Shown here piece by piece: positions 1 to 6,803 of a stretch of 20,105 bases of DNA (position 1 is the first letter of the stretch; every line of letters starts with the position of its first letter). The DNA is from a virus. The DNA lies in IMG/VR virus record IMGVR_UViG_3300020472_000217, positions 1 through 20,105 of that record. One strand, given 5' to 3'. The notes beneath the pieces were generated by a model. The model did not search any database. It saw nothing but the letters and a program-made list of their open reading frames with translations, and had not been told where the DNA came from. The translations under genes were made by a program, and so were the position numbers.

Positions 1-514
1 TAATAGGACCAATGTGAACAATAGTATTACCTGATCCAGCAGCAACAGCATAAATTAATGCTGTTGTATTGTTAGGTGCTGTTCCTGTAGAGAATGTTTC
101 ACCTACAGCAAATGTACCTGATGTAGATTCAACAGTTACAGGTATTATAGTCCTTGCAAATACATCTACCTCAGTAAATGCAGGAATATAGAATGATTCA
201 AACTTAAATGTACCTTCACCATCACTTGTAGTAATAGTAGCACCTGGTGTCAATCCAGCAGATGACGGAAGAGGTGTGTTAAGAGTATATCTGTAATTAG
301 TAACTATATCTCCTGTATGCAACTTATAAGTTGAAGCACCTAGAGTTAGTTTTTGATCGTAATTTTTGAGGGCAACGTCAAAACTTGTATTACTACCACC
401 TTGGGCAGTAACATTTAGCACCGTACTAGCCGAGGCATCAATAGGTGCTTTGTAGAGCAGAGTATTCGTTGCTGCTCCAGGTTTTGCTTTTGCCAGTATG
501 CCTTGTTTAGCCAT
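1..514 (-). CDS. Virion structural protein, N-terminal part (runs off the left edge)
   Basis: The frame starts at an ATG at 514 and stays open for 171 codons to the window edge, so the C-terminus is missing. It begins MAKQGILAKAKP and continues as a Thr/Ser/Gly/Ala-rich, beta-rich protein with few charged residues and no cysteine. This composition is usual for tail-fibre, neck or decoration proteins of myoviruses. The opening AKPGAATNTLLYKAPIDASA resembles small structural proteins that I recall from T4-like cyanophages, but I cannot assign a T4 gene number. It lies 6 bases downstream of the preceding structural gene, without a clear Shine-Dalgarno sequence. It is therefore probably co-transcribed from the late promoter at 1874-1881. 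The structural role is inferred from composition and neighbours. Confidence 0.7.
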   Translation of the reverse strand, partial: MAKQGILAKAKPGAATNTLLYKAPIDASASTVLNVTAQGGSNTSFDVALKNYDQKLTLGASTYKLHTGDIVTNYRYTLNTPLPSSAGLTPGATITTSDGEGTFKFESFYIPAFTEVDVFARTIIPVTVESTSGTFAVGETFSTGTAPNNTTALIYAVAAGSGNTIVHIGPI

Positions 515-520
515 TGTTTA

Positions 521-1843
521 TTAGAATCCAGCGTAAAAGAATTGTTGTTGTCTGGTTTGACCAGTCAAGTTGTTAGCACCGATACCAGCACCGAATGTAA
601 CATCATCAAGGGTAACGTTCTCTGTAGATAACAAAGTAGCGTTAGCGTCAGGGAACTTAATTGTTCTAGGACCTGTGATACCCTCAGCAGATAGTATAAC
701 TTGTCCCTCAGTATTTCCTGTGAACTTAATTATAGGTGAAACAAGTGATTTGTTAGTTAAATCTTGCGTAGCAAGTTCAGTAACTAATACGTTGATAGCA
801 CCAGAGTTATTTAGGACATTAGTAGCAGGGAACCCAACGTTTTCATTCGATTGTGTATTCTGATTAGCAGTCGTAAAAGTAATCTTCTTAGTAACATCCG
901 TAGAATCACCAAGAGTCAATGCTTTAATAGTTTTGTTAGCTAATATCTGTGTAGCGTCTTCACCAACTAAAGTTATATTTTGATCAGGAACTGTAATAGT
1001 TCTGTTTGCCGTTAGATTAGCAGTATTAAATTGTGACCAGTTAGTAGCAGTCTCTGCGTCCTTTGCTAATTTTAAATTAACAAAAGTCTTAGACAATGCA
1101 ATCTGTTCTGCCTTTGTATCTAATAGTGTGGATGCAGTAGCAGTTGGTTCAGAAGTAGTTGTAACTGTACCAGCATCAGGCAAGAAGTAAGAACGTCTTG
1201 TACCAGAGGTTATTGCCCAGTTAATTTGAAAAATTGCTTCTTCAGTACCATCAACAAGAACTAGATTATCCTCATCAATAAGAATAGTTTTATTAGTTAA
1301 TGTTTGTTGTGTGTCAGCACCAACTAAAGTTGTACCATTACCAGAAGTAATAGCAGGTAGTGTCATGATTCTGGTATTAGTACCAGTACCAACATTACTT
1401 ACTTCAAATCGTGCTTTTGGACCTTGAGCATCTTCTAAAACAAATGATCCATCATCTATTAAGAACTGACCTGTTACTTTAACAGCACCAGTACCTTTAG
1501 GTGATAGAACAATATCAGTATTAGAAACAACATCATCAACAGCAGTAATATACAATGATGTACTTGTACCACTATTAGTAATACGACTCATATACAAACC
1601 ACCATCACCAAATGCTATTCCTATTTGGTCATATGCTGTTTGATATAGTCCACTATCCCTATCTAAATCAAAGGCTAGTCCAGGAGACGCTTTGGTTCCC
1701 TGAGCTAGACCTTTAAATAACTGATTTACTTTTGCTTTTCTATTCGGTATTAGAGGATCAGATACGACAACTGGAAGAATTGCTTCTCCTGATAAGTTGG
1801 AGTCTGAGATTGTCTCTAACTGTGAAATCTTTTTAGTTGCCAC
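521..1843 (-). CDS. Tail fibre / virion structural protein with internal repeats
   Basis: This 440-residue protein is rich in Thr, Asn, Val and Ala and almost devoid of cysteine, typical of a trimeric beta-structured phage fibre. It contains a degenerate repeat in which a T-(I/L)-x-x-P(D) strand is followed by (T)LV or LL and then TQ-x-L-(T/A)-NK-(T/S)-(I/L). NKT/NKS copies are at residues 181-187, 301-306 and 362-367. Matching strand motifs are near 158-174, 216-230, 281-293 and 393-405. The N-terminal portion (about 1-130) is non-repetitive and probably attaches to the virion; 'LSPKGTGAVKVTG' near 113 is common in phage fibres. A TATAAATA late promoter lies about 30 bases upstream. Receptor binding is an inference. 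It could also be a whisker- or neck-type structural protein. Confidence 0.75.
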   Translation of the reverse strand: MATKKISQLETISDSNLSGEAILPVVVSDPLIPNRKAKVNQLFKGLAQGTKASPGLAFDLDRDSGLYQTAYDQIGIAFGDGGLYMSRITNSGTSTSLYITAVDDVVSNTDIVLSPKGTGAVKVTGQFLIDDGSFVLEDAQGPKARFEVSNVGTGTNTRIMTLPAITSGNGTTLVGADTQQTLTNKTILIDEDNLVLVDGTEEAIFQINWAITSGTRRSYFLPDAGTVTTTSEPTATASTLLDTKAEQIALSKTFVNLKLAKDAETATNWSQFNTANLTANRTITVPDQNITLVGEDATQILANKTIKALTLGDSTDVTKKITFTTANQNTQSNENVGFPATNVLNNSGAINVLVTELATQDLTNKSLVSPIIKFTGNTEGQVILSAEGITGPRTIKFPDANATLLSTENVTLDDVTFGAGIGANNLTGQTRQQQFFYAGF

Positions 1844-1873
1844 TTCAATTAATCACACTTTTGGTTACACGTC

Positions 1874-1881
1874 TATTTATA
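1874..1881 (-). promoter_or_regulatory. T4-type late promoter (TATAAATA)
   Basis: Read on the minus strand this is an exact TATAAATA, the T4 late-promoter -10 box recognised by the phage sigma factor gp55. No -35 element is expected. It overlaps the last codons of the 72-residue gene and ends 30 bases before the fibre-gene ATG at 1843. Confidence 0.75.
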
Positions 1882-2095
1882 ATGCTTCTTCGCTATTATT
1901 ACCAAGTACCATATTGTATAAATCTACTGCTTCTTCTAAGCATATAGTATGGTACTTAATCTGTTCTTCAATCTCTGTAAGTAATGCTTCATGAGCAGAA
2001 CCTGCACCATCTTGTAAATACTCTGCCAATACTTCTGACAAAATAATCTTTCTGTTATCTCCCACTCTTGTTGGGAAATCAATTACGTTGCTCAT
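1877..2095 (-). CDS. Small acidic protein of unknown function (72 aa)
   Basis: I do not recognise a family. The protein (MSNVIDFPTRVGDNRK...) is acidic and predicted to be mostly helical, with no membrane segment and a single cysteine (in TICLEEA). Its start is well supported: AGGGAGG at 2102-2108 is an almost perfect Shine-Dalgarno sequence six bases before the ATG at 2095, the strongest ribosome-binding site I saw here. The first 17 bases overlap the end of the preceding 46-residue gene. It is the last gene of the cassette that begins at the sigma-70-type promoter near 3300. An IDFPTR-type start is common in small cyanophage proteins of unknown role. Confidence 0.75.
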   Translation of the reverse strand: MSNVIDFPTRVGDNRKIILSEVLAEYLQDGAGSAHEALLTEIEEQIKYHTICLEEAVDLYNMVLGNNSEEAL

Positions 2096-2219
2096 CTTTG
2101 TCCTCCCTAATGTCTTGGTGTAATTTTTCTATTGCTTTACGCACTTCTGGAGTTTCATCCCATTCCCAAGTCGATTCACGACCTTTCTTATCAACTGTAG
2201 TAAAAGATTTTTTGGTCAT
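2079..2219 (-). CDS. Very small conserved-looking protein (46 aa)
   Basis: This short gene starts at an ATG that overlaps the oxygenase stop as ATGA (2216-2219) and ends at a TGA at 2079-2081. The product begins MTKKSFTTVDKKGRESTWEW and continues DETPEVRKAIEKLH. It is strongly charged, with a short beta-like first half (TTVDKKGRESTWEW) and a helical second half. The stop-start overlap with the gene before it and the 17-base overlap with the gene after it argue for real translation by coupling. Small cyanophage proteins with a W-E-W/ETPEVR-type core look familiar, but no function is known to me. Codon use is ordinary for the window. Confidence 0.65.
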   Translation of the reverse strand: MTKKSFTTVDKKGRESTWEWDETPEVRKAIEKLHQDIREDKDEQRN

Positions 2220-2770
2220 TTTAAAAAATTAGTATTTAAGAGGATACGATTACGAGTCTTGCAAGGAGAATGCCCAGTATGTACCAAATCACCATCAAAG
2301 AATATAAGTCTATTCTTCTTTGGTTCAATAGTCTCCTTAATTGTAAGGGGACCATCTCTATTGGTCTCATTATATATGATAGTCTCTCCATCACTATCAT
2401 TCATGTAAAGAATGAAAGTATGGTGAGGAAAATTTTGATCTGTATGGGGAGTATGAAGTACGTTTTGTGGTGCTCTAACTGTCATATCTAATCTGGATCT
2501 CATTAATGAACCTTTCATAAGGTTAAATTGAGTTTCGATTTTCATTATGGCAGGTAACCATACGTCTCCTTCAGTATCTTGGAAAGTGATACCTGCTTTG
2601 GCATCAAATATTAGATGGGAAAACCCAAATTTCCATCCCTCATCATAATCACCAGGCGTAGGAATTGAAACATTATGATGATACTTCCAAGGAAGACCAG
2701 GACCATCTACTGCTTCCAGCAAATAGTCAATATAATAATCATCTAGGAAGTTGTCATGTATTTCAACCAT
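2216..2770 (-). CDS. 2-oxoglutarate/Fe(II)-dependent oxygenase, prolyl-4-hydroxylase type
   Basis: This 184-residue soluble protein has the expected jelly-roll signatures. An iron-binding H-x-D is at His109-Thr110-Asp111 (VLHTPHTDQNF). A GET...YNE stretch at 128-135 follows the first strand pair. The distal histidine lies in FFDGDLVHTGHSP (His164, with His167 nearby), and an arginine eight to eleven residues later (Arg173/Arg175, RNRILLN) would hold the 2-oxoglutarate carboxylate. The family uses oxygen and 2-oxoglutarate to hydroxylate a substrate. Such genes are frequent in T4-like cyanophages, but their substrates are mostly unknown. It sits between small unknown genes, 6 bases after one and overlapping the next by ATGA. 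Candidates include hydroxylation of virion proteins or of host metabolites or nucleic acids; the sequence does not decide between them. Confidence 0.85.
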   Translation of the reverse strand: MVEIHDNFLDDYYIDYLLEAVDGPGLPWKYHHNVSIPTPGDYDEGWKFGFSHLIFDAKAGITFQDTEGDVWLPAIMKIETQFNLMKGSLMRSRLDMTVRAPQNVLHTPHTDQNFPHHTFILYMNDSDGETIIYNETNRDGPLTIKETIEPKKNRLIFFDGDLVHTGHSPCKTRNRILLNTNFLK

Positions 2771-2776
2771 TTCTTT

Positions 2777-3085
2777 TTAAATGCTTGTAGACGTTTCTTG
2801 GCTTGCCGAAGTTGCTGAGGTTTTAAGTGCCTCTTCTGCTCCTTTTTGCTGTGATGTTGCCAATTTGGAATGGTCATTGGTAATGAATTCCTTACGAAAC
2901 TCCTCTACTTGATTTAAAACTTCATTATCTACAGGGGGACCACTTTGAATCACAGGTGTTAGCAAAGCAGTTGCACCATCTTTACGTCTAATTCTCCATA
3001 CTGTCCGATTACGTTCAGTCATTGTTAGAAGGAAGGGTAGGTTCGCTACTGCTTCCTCTTCTGAAATATCCTGAATATCGGTCAT
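2777..3085 (-). CDS. Small protein of unknown function (102 aa)
   Basis: I chose the ATG at 3085 because it overlaps the stop of the preceding gene as ATGA (3082-3085). An in-frame ATG 15 bases further upstream would overlap that gene much more. The product begins MTDIQDISEEEAVANLPF. It has an ordered-looking first two thirds including a TVWRIRRKDGATALLTPVIQ strand pair. A helical stretch (VLNQVEEFRKEFITNDHSK) and a Ser/Thr/Ala/Gln-rich tail that is probably disordered follow. There is no signal peptide or membrane segment. No family was recognised. It is co-transcribed with the oxygenase that starts 6 bases downstream. Confidence 0.65.
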   Translation of the reverse strand: MTDIQDISEEEAVANLPFLLTMTERNRTVWRIRRKDGATALLTPVIQSGPPVDNEVLNQVEEFRKEFITNDHSKLATSQQKGAEEALKTSATSASQETSTSI

Positions 3086-3276
3086 GTATTTGCAAAGCAA
3101 TAGGTTACTTGGTCGGAGTCAACAAGTTCAGAAATAGTAGCGACAGTCTCTGAGAAACCCTCAGATCCTTCGTTATCCCACTTCCATTCAACGACTTCCT
3201 CATAACCCTCTTCGTCAACGAGCTTTATAGATCGTTTAGAGAGATTAATAAAGATGTGTTCCACGGTATCAGACAT
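3082..3276 (-). CDS. Small acidic protein of unknown function (64 aa), first gene of the oxygenase cassette
   Basis: The protein (MSDTVEHIFINLSKRSIKLV...) is strongly acidic and predicted as a small beta/alpha domain: an N-terminal strand pair (HIFINLSKRSIKLVDEEG), a VVEWKWD strand, a helix, and a C-terminal strand (QVTYCFANT). The start is supported by AAGGA at 3283-3287, six bases before the ATG. It is directly preceded by a textbook sigma-70 promoter, so this gene leads the transcript that includes the 2OG oxygenase. Its function is unknown, although small proteins of this type recur in cyanophage genomes. Confidence 0.7.
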   Translation of the reverse strand: MSDTVEHIFINLSKRSIKLVDEEGYEEVVEWKWDNEGSEGFSETVATISELVDSDQVTYCFANT

Positions 3277-3295
3277 ATGAAATCCTTACCCTAAT

Positions 3296-3324
3296 ATCAT
3301 ACAGTATATATGGTTGGGTGTCAA
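3296..3324 (-). promoter_or_regulatory. Sigma-70-type promoter (TTGACA-17-TATGAT)
   Basis: On the minus strand TTGACA lies at 3319-3324 and TATGAT at 3296-3301, separated by exactly 17 bases. It falls in the 50-base gap after the gp5 stop (3327-3329). Transcription would start near 3289, giving a leader of about 13 bases that contains the AAGGA ribosome-binding site. It differs from the TAAATA late boxes elsewhere in the window and implies recognition by host vegetative RNA polymerase. This is read from sequence only. Confidence 0.75.
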
Positions 3325-3326
3325 GT

Positions 3327-5654
3327 CTATGTGACAGACCCTGAACTGCCTAGTGCATCGTAGGTATATGTTCCACTAATCTCATACTTATCAGGGATAA
3401 TCGATTTATATGCTGACTTCTCATTGGTAAGAGAAATATAATAGTCTTTTATATTACTTGGATTAATAATGGTTTGATAACCACCATTTACTACAGTTCT
3501 CATACCAGTTACAGTCTTAACACTTGCTTGCTTCTCTGTATTAATTAATTGTAATAGATGAGGTGTTGCTATTTCCACAGAACTTTCCGCATTAAAGGTT
3601 AGTTCCGCACCACTTCTTGTCTGTTGTTGATAAGAGTTCTCATATAATGATCCAGTAATCTTAGTAGAGGTAGATTTAATTCTATACTCTGAACTATGAA
3701 CTTCATAGGCAGCACCCACTACATTCATATCAACATCAGATCCAAATCTGAGAGTATGCTTCTGTGTACTCTTAGTATCCTTATCATATCCTTCAGCACT
3801 TAAGAAGAATCCACCACCAACTTCTAAGTGACAATTACCAGTCACTTTCAGGTAGTAATCTCCATCAATGGTACGAGCATAATCACCACTCACAAGCTTA
3901 CAATCATCACCATGTACCTCTTGTGTTAACACACCTGCCCAACTTATATGGTCTGCAACTATTGAACCTGTATCTCCTTTATTATTAGTCTGGGTCTTTC
4001 TATAGTCTTCAACTGCTGCGTTGACTTCTGCTTCAGTAGCGTTTGGATTAGATATTCTAAAGGAGTCTCTTGCTTTCTTTTCTGCATAATGAGAGTTATT
4101 ATATAAGAATGATGTATGAGTAGTACCGTTTGATTTCTTAATTACTTCACCTTGACGACCAGGAGTTCCAAGTTGTACTTCATAAGATCCACTAACATTA
4201 TTCTTAGCAGTAGTTAGATATGGATCTGCATCGTCAAAGATAGTACTGAATATATCTTTTGTTTTAAGAGTGTTACTTAAACCTAATAATGGATACCAAC
4301 CCATTGCCTTAGAAGCATTAGGTGTTCTCTTACAAGCATTAACATCGAATGTAGCAATCAGTTCTATCATACCACTGATATTAACTACATCATATGATAC
4401 AGCATCTTGTAAATGGAATATACCTGTTGATTTCTCCCAAGCATCAATAATCTTAGTTGCTTCTCCTATCCCACTAACAGTAGTATTAATGGATTTGGTT
4501 AGATCTCCAATATCTTTAACAATCTTAGCAACATCTTTAACTATATCATTAGTAATAGTATTAACAGATCTTGTTACCATAGTAGGTTTATCAATAACAC
4601 CTGTAAGATAGGTATCAAGAACATCTGTAACTGTCTTTAATGGTGTAGCAGTATAAGTAGAAATTTGAGCATCCTGAGTACATAAAGTACTTAAGATCTT
4701 AGTAATTGCAATCTGTACTGTAGAAAGTACAGCATAAGGTTCACCAGTTGATTGAAGGAGTACGTTAGTAAGTTTTAGATCTTCTGTTAAATTAATCAAT
4801 GACTGACGCATTGCACTTATGACCTGTGCAAACAAAGATCCTAAGTAATTTTCAATACGTACTGTTAAATCAGACTTAGTAATCAACTTACCACTAACAA
4901 GATCAAGATAATCACCACCCTCTGCCTTAATTAAATTAGAGGAAGTGTTAGCAAGATCTTCAATTAAATATGAAAGTTTATATTCTAAAGTCTTCCAAGG
5001 ACCACCAACACCATTAGCAGCAGGTATTGGTTTTGCTGGATCTAAAGGTTTAATTGGATTTGCAGAACTACCTACTAATCCTTTATGTGATCCAATATTC
5101 TTAGGTGATCCACTACCACCTAATTGTGTAGTACTCTGACCTGGGAAAGCAACAATATTACTTTCTCCTTGCCTTAATGGTTGTATTGGTGATATTGTAT
5201 TCTTCTCTGCGGGATGTATAGCAGAAGTATTAGGTGCTACACCCGCTTCTATTTTTTGATCAGTGAATGAAAAATCTCTTTCAGTTCTTGATTCTGATGA
5301 TTTCTTTACACGCATAACACCAATAACTACTGGCATCTGTGCGACTTCTCCATCCATAAAGAAACCCATAACGATAGCACCAGGTTGTAATTGTCCTGAT
5401 GATTCTCCTTGTCCATCGTTACCTGCTTGAGATGTATGTTGTAATACTGTAGCCCAAGGTAAATTCTCTGATGGAAGGTCTGCTACAGTTCCACCTCTAA
5501 AATTAGTATAATATCCAACTACTCGAACCTTAACCCTACCTAGTTCCATAGGGTCTTCATTATCTTCGACCTCACCAACCCACCAGAAAAAACCATCTTT
5601 TCCGATAAAATTAATTTGATCTGTTTCTTCTAAGAACAGATTATCTAATGACAT
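3327..5654 (-). CDS. 5: Baseplate central spike protein, gp5-like
   Basis: This 775-residue protein corresponds to T4 gp5, the trimeric spike that sits under the gp27 hub and punctures the outer membrane. The N-terminus carries the OB-fold of the family: WWVGEVED and LGRVKVRVVGYYT (about 23-50), LPWATV (65-70), GAIVMGFFMDG (92-102) and PVVIGVM (108-114). A Ser/Thr/Ile/Leu-rich helical middle (about 220-450) follows. The C-terminal third has short repetitive strands such as DYYLKVTGNCHLEVGGGFF, as expected for the triple-stranded beta-helix. T4 gp5 is 575 residues and has a lysozyme domain between OB-fold and helix. I see no such catalytic pattern here, so this is probably a non-enzymatic spike. 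A late promoter lies at 5674-5681. The start has no strong Shine-Dalgarno. Confidence 0.88.
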   Translation of the reverse strand: MSLDNLFLEETDQINFIGKDGFFWWVGEVEDNEDPMELGRVKVRVVGYYTNFRGGTVADLPSENLPWATVLQHTSQAGNDGQGESSGQLQPGAIVMGFFMDGEVAQMPVVIGVMRVKKSSESRTERDFSFTDQKIEAGVAPNTSAIHPAEKNTISPIQPLRQGESNIVAFPGQSTTQLGGSGSPKNIGSHKGLVGSSANPIKPLDPAKPIPAANGVGGPWKTLEYKLSYLIEDLANTSSNLIKAEGGDYLDLVSGKLITKSDLTVRIENYLGSLFAQVISAMRQSLINLTEDLKLTNVLLQSTGEPYAVLSTVQIAITKILSTLCTQDAQISTYTATPLKTVTDVLDTYLTGVIDKPTMVTRSVNTITNDIVKDVAKIVKDIGDLTKSINTTVSGIGEATKIIDAWEKSTGIFHLQDAVSYDVVNISGMIELIATFDVNACKRTPNASKAMGWYPLLGLSNTLKTKDIFSTIFDDADPYLTTAKNNVSGSYEVQLGTPGRQGEVIKKSNGTTHTSFLYNNSHYAEKKARDSFRISNPNATEAEVNAAVEDYRKTQTNNKGDTGSIVADHISWAGVLTQEVHGDDCKLVSGDYARTIDGDYYLKVTGNCHLEVGGGFFLSAEGYDKDTKSTQKHTLRFGSDVDMNVVGAAYEVHSSEYRIKSTSTKITGSLYENSYQQQTRSGAELTFNAESSVEIATPHLLQLINTEKQASVKTVTGMRTVVNGGYQTIINPSNIKDYYISLTNEKSAYKSIIPDKYEISGTYTYDALGSSGSVT

Positions 5655-5673
5655 AACTCTGCAGGTTTTTAGT

Positions 5674-5681
5674 TATTTATC
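5674..5681 (-). promoter_or_regulatory. T4-type late promoter (GATAAATA)
   Basis: Read on the minus strand the sequence is GATAAATA, seven of eight matches to the T4 late box. It ends 19 bases upstream of the gp5 ATG at 5654 and overlaps the stop of the preceding small gene, the same arrangement as the box before the fibre gene. Confidence 0.65.
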
Positions 5682-5871
5682 CCTGCATAGGACTTCCTGT
5701 TCTCCATCTGGATTGTACGGAGTAACCTTGCCAATCAAGGATCTCGTTTTGATATTGCTGTCGTTTATGAAGGAGAACAATTCTCTTTGCCTCCGTCATA
5801 GCATTTGAATAAAAAATTACAGGTTGTTCGTCATTATGGGTGTGTCCATTTAAGGATGAATCTCCACTCAT
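5677..5871 (-). CDS. Small protein of unknown function (64 aa) upstream of gp5
   Basis: The protein begins MSGDSSLNGHTHNDEQPVIF, contains a basic helix (AKRIVLLHKRQQYQNEI) and ends with aromatic and basic residues (WQGYSVQSRWRTG). There is no cysteine, signal peptide or membrane segment. Its ATG overlaps the stop of the previous gene as ATGA (5868-5871), which supports the start. It ends 22 bases before gp5, so it could be a small baseplate-associated or spike-assembly protein, but nothing in the sequence shows this directly. Confidence 0.6.
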   Translation of the reverse strand: MSGDSSLNGHTHNDEQPVIFYSNAMTEAKRIVLLHKRQQYQNEILDWQGYSVQSRWRTGSPMQG

Positions 5872-6050
5872 GATCGTAAATGCCTTGTGTAGATAGAATC
5901 AGACCGAACTAATAGTTCAGTAAAATATTCCATTTTTCTTGGATGAACGGTAGACGGACTTTCTGCTATGGCTTGTTTAATAGCGATCATTTCCACCCAT
6001 TCTTCGTCCGTTAGAGTTTTTGCCCCTTCGGGATTACGTTTGTAAGTCAA
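5868..6050 (-). CDS. Small protein of unknown function (60 aa)
   Basis: The frame runs from a TTG at 6050 to a TGA overlapping the next ATG. The product (TYKRNPEGAKTLTDEEWVEM...) is predicted to be helical, with the TLTDEEWVEMIAIKQAI segment amphipathic. The upstream frame is closed by a TAG and offers no ATG, so the choice is this TTG or an internal ATG near codon 21. The TTG start is weakly supported because there is no good Shine-Dalgarno. The 3' ATGA overlap with the next gene argues that the frame is used. No family was recognised. Confidence 0.55.
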   Translation of the reverse strand: MTYKRNPEGAKTLTDEEWVEMIAIKQAIAESPSTVHPRKMEYFTELLVRSDSIYTRHLRS

Positions 6051-6156
6051 TGGTCGTGTCTTAATTTGTGATACCTAACAATTTAGCATGAAATGTGTTG
6101 AAATACAAGTATTCCTTGCTACATTTAAGGATGAATTAAGATTTCCTCAAAGGTTT
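6051..6156. other. Intergenic gap without recognisable gene
   Basis: This 106-base stretch, between the small membrane protein and the 60-residue gene, is the longest gene-free interval on the left side besides the one after gp54. I see no open frame of useful length and no stable hairpin with a T tract. A weak sigma-70-like pair on the minus strand (TTGTAT, 17 bases, TAAATT) is four of six at each box and is not claimed. Confidence 0.5.
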
Positions 6157-6360
6157 TTAATATATGACTCCATTTCTAGGATACGGAATCTCTATCATAA
6201 CAGGTGCATCAAACACCTTCTCAAGTGTTTCTGACATCCTATTAAATCCGTTACCAACGTGAATTTGACCTGCAAATACAGATACAGTAGCAGCACCCCA
6301 GAAGATATAATACCATCTGGATTTTACTTGTGCTCTTAATTTTCTTCTGTCGTTATTCAT
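6157..6360 (-). CDS. Small single-pass membrane protein (67 aa)
   Basis: The N-terminus is highly basic (MNNDRRKLRAQVKSR). It is followed by an aromatic/hydrophobic segment, WYYIFWGAATVSVFAG (about 16-31), long enough to cross or insert into the membrane. The remainder is polar and ends PYPRNGVIY. By the positive-inside rule the basic end would be cytoplasmic and residues 32-67 outside. No family was recognised, although small membrane proteins of this kind recur near cpeT and CP12 in cyanophages. The ATG overlaps the stop of the CpeT gene as ATGA (6357-6360), so it is translationally coupled to it. A role at the thylakoid or plasma membrane is speculation. Confidence 0.65.
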   Translation of the reverse strand: MNNDRRKLRAQVKSRWYYIFWGAATVSVFAGQIHVGNGFNRMSETLEKVFDAPVMIEIPYPRNGVIY

Positions 6361-6803
6361 AATCTAATAAATCGAAACAAGTTAGGACTACCCCAAACAA
6401 CGTTGTTGTTAGAATCAAATCCTTGATCCTTGCTGTGAAGTTTATCTCCGAAAAGATGTATTTCGGAGACAATGCGACTTCCTCGCTCACCTAGACACAA
6501 ATCACTATTAAGTGATCCATGCCAAACATTATCTTGGAACGTAAACATCATATCACATTCACCATGCCTTGTCAAGTCAAGATGATAGTTCTCCATGATC
6601 GCAGTCGTGGAGGACGTTTGAATAAATTTATGTTTCTTATGCCTATACGGATTTGTCTTTCCGTCTACTCTATAAAAATTTTTAGAAGTATACCAATCAC
6701 CGTCTTTCTCCCAGATGATTTCGCACTGGGAGAAACAGTGAGGGTTCGATTGAGCTTGTTGTCTGTTAGTCCAATGTCCTAACAAATAACTATCAATCGT
6801 CAT
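6357..6803 (-). CDS. cpeT: CpeT-like T-type phycobiliprotein lyase
   Basis: This 148-residue protein matches the CpeT/CpcT family pattern: LLGHWTNRQQAQSNP at 7-21, a Y-R pair in NPYRHKKH (51-58), WHG at 94-96, then SEIHLFGDKLHSKDQGFD (113-130) and VVWGSP (135-140). The host enzymes attach bilin chromophores to phycobiliprotein cysteines in light-harvesting antennae. Cyanomyoviruses carry shorter versions, and phage CpeT is thought to bind bilins and alter pigment handling during infection. The start overlaps the CP12 stop by 11 bases, and the stop overlaps the next gene as ATGA, so this is a coupled cassette. There is no clear Shine-Dalgarno. Lyase activity is not established by sequence; a bilin carrier or antenna-degradation role is possible. 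Confidence 0.75.
   Translation of the reverse strand: MTIDSYLLGHWTNRQQAQSNPHCFSQCEIIWEKDGDWYTSKNFYRVDGKTNPYRHKKHKFIQTSSTTAIMENYHLDLTRHGECDMMFTFQDNVWHGSLNSDLCLGERGSRIVSEIHLFGDKLHSKDQGFDSNNNVVWGSPNLFRFIRL

Noticed and set aside
6060-6115. Weak sigma-70 pair upstream of the 60-residue gene
   Set aside because: Both boxes match only four of six bases, and there is no supporting leader or strong ribosome-binding site.
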